Shown: positions 60,292-64,000 of the stretch, one piece after another | How the letters are laid out: each line of letters starts with the position of its first letter | Numbering within the stretch: position 1 is the first letter of the stretch | Assembly: GCA_025618425.1 (NCBI GenBank) | Contig: CM046837.1 | Coordinates: 24,942,393-25,006,392 of the forward strand | Direction of reading: 5' to 3' | DNA length: 64,000 nucleotides | Source: Heliocidaris tuberculata | Lineage: Eukaryota; Echinodermata; Echinoidea; Camarodonta; Echinometridae | The notes under the pieces: generated by a model | What the model was told of the DNA's origin: nothing | What the model saw: the letters and a program-made list of their open reading frames with translations, nothing else | The model's database searches: none | Program-made: the position numbers and the translations under genes

Positions 60292-62465
60292 GACATCAAT
60301 ACAGTAGCTGCATGTATTGAACATAGATGGCGGTATGCCAATTAAGATGCTCATGAAGCAATTATCACTGTAAAATTTAGCATCTGGCATCACAACATCT
60401 CAGCATTACACTTCATGCTCTTCGATCATTTACAGCACATTCTGTGCTGACCCCGCGCCGGCTACGGCAAGAGGTCATCGTTTCTCATGCTAATATCATA
60501 TCTCACAGGACCATGCAGAAGGTAAGTCGAATCCTGTCACCCCTGCCTAATTTTATGAAATTTACTATCTTTATTGTACTTCAATTTTCTGCTTTTACGT
60601 TAGATTATGTTCAGAAGGATCCGGGCTAACTCGGCATAGGCCGAACTCGGCCTTGGCGGAAAATCACGGCTGAGTGAGCCCAGAGAGTTAAATTGATCAC
60701 AAACACTTGTGTTGAATTTCGCATTAATTACACATTTCAAAACACTTCAATTCAAATTATTTGATATCAGAGTGTAAAATGATTAGCAAAGAAGTAATGT
60801 TGAAAATTTCAAGAAGTAAAATTATATAATACATGAAATTTAAGGCTAAAAAAGGTACGGTGCGTAGTGTGGACTTCAACTCTTGAAACATAGAGTAGTT
60901 CGCCCTAGTGCCAAGTTATCTCTAATAACCTTGCATAAGTGTGAGTGGAGTTAGCCCGACCCCGTTCAGAACCACCACAGCAAACACCGAGGGAGGTTTG
61001 CAAGGTTCACCGTGCGTGGGAATGGGTGATTACACTCGTGCTTCGGAACCATTCGGTTCCACTTGAGATCACGTACCCCTGCTGAATGTGCAGCCTGCTG
61101 TAATAGTCCTAACCAAAACATAATAAATATCAAGGTAAAATTGAAACATCACTTACCAATACGTTGCCTTGGGTCTACTCTCGAATTTGATGAAAAGTTT
61201 CTGCACCCCGGTATTGAAAAAGCTGAATTTTGGAGCTTGAAATTTGTTTGCCGTGACTGGGCTGAGGTAACAGTTGATTGTACCATTTTTATATGTATTT
61301 TGCTGCCCTCTTGTGCCCGATATAGAAGATTACTTTTGGGGGTTCCGTGGTATGAGCCGCCGTTTGTAAATTTATCATTTAGACAATTTTTTTGAATATA
61401 ATTCAATAATTTACCTTGTCAAATAATTATTCGTATGAAAATGTCATAGAATGGGTGCAGGTATTTATGAATAATAATTTTCATGTTTTTAATTATTTAT
61501 AATGATGATTTAACAATATCCATTATTTATATTTATCTATTTTGCTTTCAAGTATAAATGATTTCACAATATTTATTTATGTGAAGGGGGGGGGGGGGAG
61601 GATTCACTTATCACGATTTATAAATAACAATTGTCACAATAATATATCTTTGCTTGACACTGTATCCCTTAAAAGGGAACCGGTAACTTTGTGGAGGCTT
61701 GATTTAATAAATCTAATTTTTGTATCTGTCTTGTATAATGATGTTCAGAAGGATGAATAAATAGCCAGGCATAGAAAGGTTTTCAAATATACAATGTTAT
61801 TATTAAGAAAAAGTGTGATAAGCTTAAATCAACAGACACATTAAACAAGAGCATTACGAATACATAAGTTAAAAAAATCCCAACAGATATCATGCTTAGT
61901 TACAACAATAGTTTATTTACAGATCCACAAATTTTTCAGCCTCTCCCTCTCCCTTTATCAATTAAGTGGAAAAACATATACAAATGATATACAGTTTCTT
62001 TAAAAAATATAACTTCACAAACGGCGCCTCATAACGACAAGGGTCGTCAGTATTTTTTCCCCGTCCGATTTTCCTATCACAACCACCATACCACCGAAAA
62101 TGCTCCAAGAGTAGAGACGACTTGCTTTGGAAGGTGGTAAGATTTGTCTTTTTTATCATTAGATCTAAGTTTGAAAAATTAATAATTTTACCAGCTAGAC
62201 CTAGCTTCAATACCTAGTCACCCCTCCGGAGTAAATAATTTACTTCAAGTTCATGGTGAGGTAAAAGAGCGTGAGTTAGGTGAAACTTAGTTTCAACCAC
62301 TCATAGCGACTTTACTATACTTAGTGTGTAGACTCTAGGCAGTCATCCACCTCGACACTTTCAAAACACCACTGCACAAAAGTCAACAACATTCACTCAT
62401 AATCGGCATTTAATTTACAAGAAACGACACCAACATATTCATGAAATACAATAAATTCAACTCAC
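60292..62465. other. No gene seen
   Basis: Poly-G at 61584-61600; short AT-rich frames only. Confidence 0.45.
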
Positions 62466-62650
62466 CGATGTTGGAAAAGATAATTTCGAAAATGAAATCC
62501 GTAATTTACTGTCACTTCTGGCGAAACGGGGTATCGCAAGTCATGATGTACATTTCCTGATCGCCGCGAGCGCTGACATCTCCCGCTAAAAAATTCGGTC
62601 GTTAAAAGTTCGGTTCCTATCGCGCACACGTAAGTCCCGATTTTCCGTGT
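62466..62650 (-). promoter_or_regulatory. Candidate first noncoding exon and CpG-rich promoter of a minus-strand gene (possibly WASF)
   Basis: On the minus strand CATCG|GTGAGTTG at 62466 is a near-perfect splice donor. Just upstream (62540-62700) CG dinucleotides are much denser than in the surroundings (GATCGCCGCGAGCGC, TATCGCGCACACG). WASF exon 2 needs a 5' exon from this direction; joining here would make a first intron of about 28 kb. Confidence 0.3.
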
Positions 62651-64000
62651 GTGCGATCGTAGACATCGATGTGTACGCGATACCGAGTTTCGTTGTGAAC
62701 AAAATTTTATTGGCCGATTTAGTCTAAAAACATCGGCACCATGAAAACAACATGCGATCGCAAAAAAAATTGGCGGGGATTTCTTAGGTTTTGGACATGA
62801 TTTTGACTTTGGAATTTGCTGGAAATATCAGAAGTTCTTCCTAACGGCCATTTAAGGTAGGAAAGAGATTTTAAAGCGTTGAATTTGAAAGAAAGTATTT
62901 TAAACATTTATCTTACTTTTCCCCCCATACCTTAAGTACATGCGATAGAAAATGACTAGTATTTTTGCATTCGTCCCGCGTAGTGGTCAGTATGACCACT
63001 CTCCGTGGTGTGGTTTCAACGTAGACCTACCCGTAATGTAAGAGGAGTACGAGGTTATAATATAAATAATCATAACCTAGTTAGTACATTGGATGAGTGG
63101 GTGATTATGAGGCATAGTATTTCTGTGTTTACACCTGCCTCCAAGCGCCATAACGGCATGGGCTCTACAGCTCTGTGGCCAGTACCAGATTGATAAGCCA
63201 CAGAGCTCGTACAGCTAGCCCACACCACAGGTACAGGCCACGCATGCAGCAAGGCTCTACCATGTCTACGGCAAACTGTCGCGTAAGTGTGCGGCAACAG
63301 AAGGGGTTGGGTCAGCTCAGTGAAACACAGAATCGCCCTCAATGGATTCTAACGCGAGTTCTCGACAAATAAACGTAAAATCATACAAAAGTATAATATA
63401 AACATACCATTAAATGATAGTCTTTGGATGTAGGCAATCTCCAAAGTCATACAAACGCCAAGAAATTACCAAACAAGGTTTAGAACACTCCCAAAGTTAC
63501 ACCCAATCCAGGCGGAAATACACAGAAGCAGAGTGTAATGCAATCAGTAACACGTAAATCCGATCATGGCGGTCGTCAACACTAAACATGCTTTGTCAGA
63601 GAGGGCAGCATATATATTTCCTTATTAGCTCTGCATGATATTATCGTTCACATGGAGATCCTATTTATAAGAGGATCTCTATCATATTTCATTTTCCACA
63701 AAATTGTAGAGCATTATTCATGATCTTTGAACTTGGGAGGAGCTGAGCCGGGTATTCTGAAGACTGTTTTATCCGTAAAATTAGTGTTGTATTTTGGGAT
63801 TTTGATGTTCAAAACAAATTATAAAGCCAATTTACAACGGTGTTTGCGCATATAAATGTAGCCAGTTGGACCAAATAAAAAATTTGTTTCTCGTTCCCAG
63901 CTCTTCCTTTTTATTGGACCGCCTCAATTTTGTTTATTTGATATTTTTGTTCTGAAATGAAAAATGAATAAGAATATGAAGACATCCGGACAATGAGATA
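62651..64000. other. No gene seen
   Basis: CpG content stays moderately raised to about 63560. The open frames at 63005-63372 overlap on both strands and show no recognisable motif. Confidence 0.4.

Overview
This is a stretch of AT-rich, intron-rich, repeat-laden animal nuclear DNA with one 500-base assembly gap. The gene families are animal ones, the introns are long, and the DNA is full of short TTAA-, TA- and 8-bp-target transposons and of ACATGT/TACATG hexamer runs. I infer a marine invertebrate deuterostome, most likely an echinoderm such as a sea urchin; the species call is an inference.

The main gene is on the minus strand: a WASF/WAVE (SCAR) family actin-nucleation-promoting factor. 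Its coding exons run from 34141 down to 5536: exon 2 (33874-34167, start codon), exon 3a (12552-12705), exon 3b (9932-10079), exon 4 (9355-9472), exon 5 (7129-7968, proline-rich plus start of WH2) and exon 6 (5536-5708, rest of WH2, central and acidic segments, stop). Exons 3a and 3b share start phase, end phase and a conserved C-terminal pattern, and using both or neither breaks the frame. They look like mutually exclusive exons, which is the most interesting observation here. Exon 5 is one base short of the length needed to keep the VCA region in frame. The noncoding first exon must lie right of 34167; a donor in a CpG-rich patch near 62466 is a candidate.

Downstream of WAVE, at 3178-3266 on the same strand, a single splice-flanked exon encodes part of the LisH region of a CEP43 (FGFR1OP/FOP)-like centrosomal protein; its neighbouring exons are not visible and some may lie in the gap at 3401-3900. 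The left end (1-1860) holds a 5'-truncated Penelope-like retroelement (reverse transcriptase plus GIY-YIG endonuclease) joined head-to-head to an inverted copy of its own endonuclease part.

The rest is intronic or upstream sequence built largely from nonautonomous DNA transposons whose ends can be read directly: a 416-bp piggyBac-like MITE (five copies), a 390-bp TTAA MITE (four copies), two TTAA foldback families, several TA-flanked Tc1/mariner-type elements, several hAT-like elements with 5-8 bp duplications, a three-level nest at 16796-18635, large palindromes at 26697-27453 and 41948-42295, and an element at about 54762-56205 that carries a short coding exon with a splice donor. No functional rRNA or tRNA gene, CRISPR array or bacterial-type operon is present.
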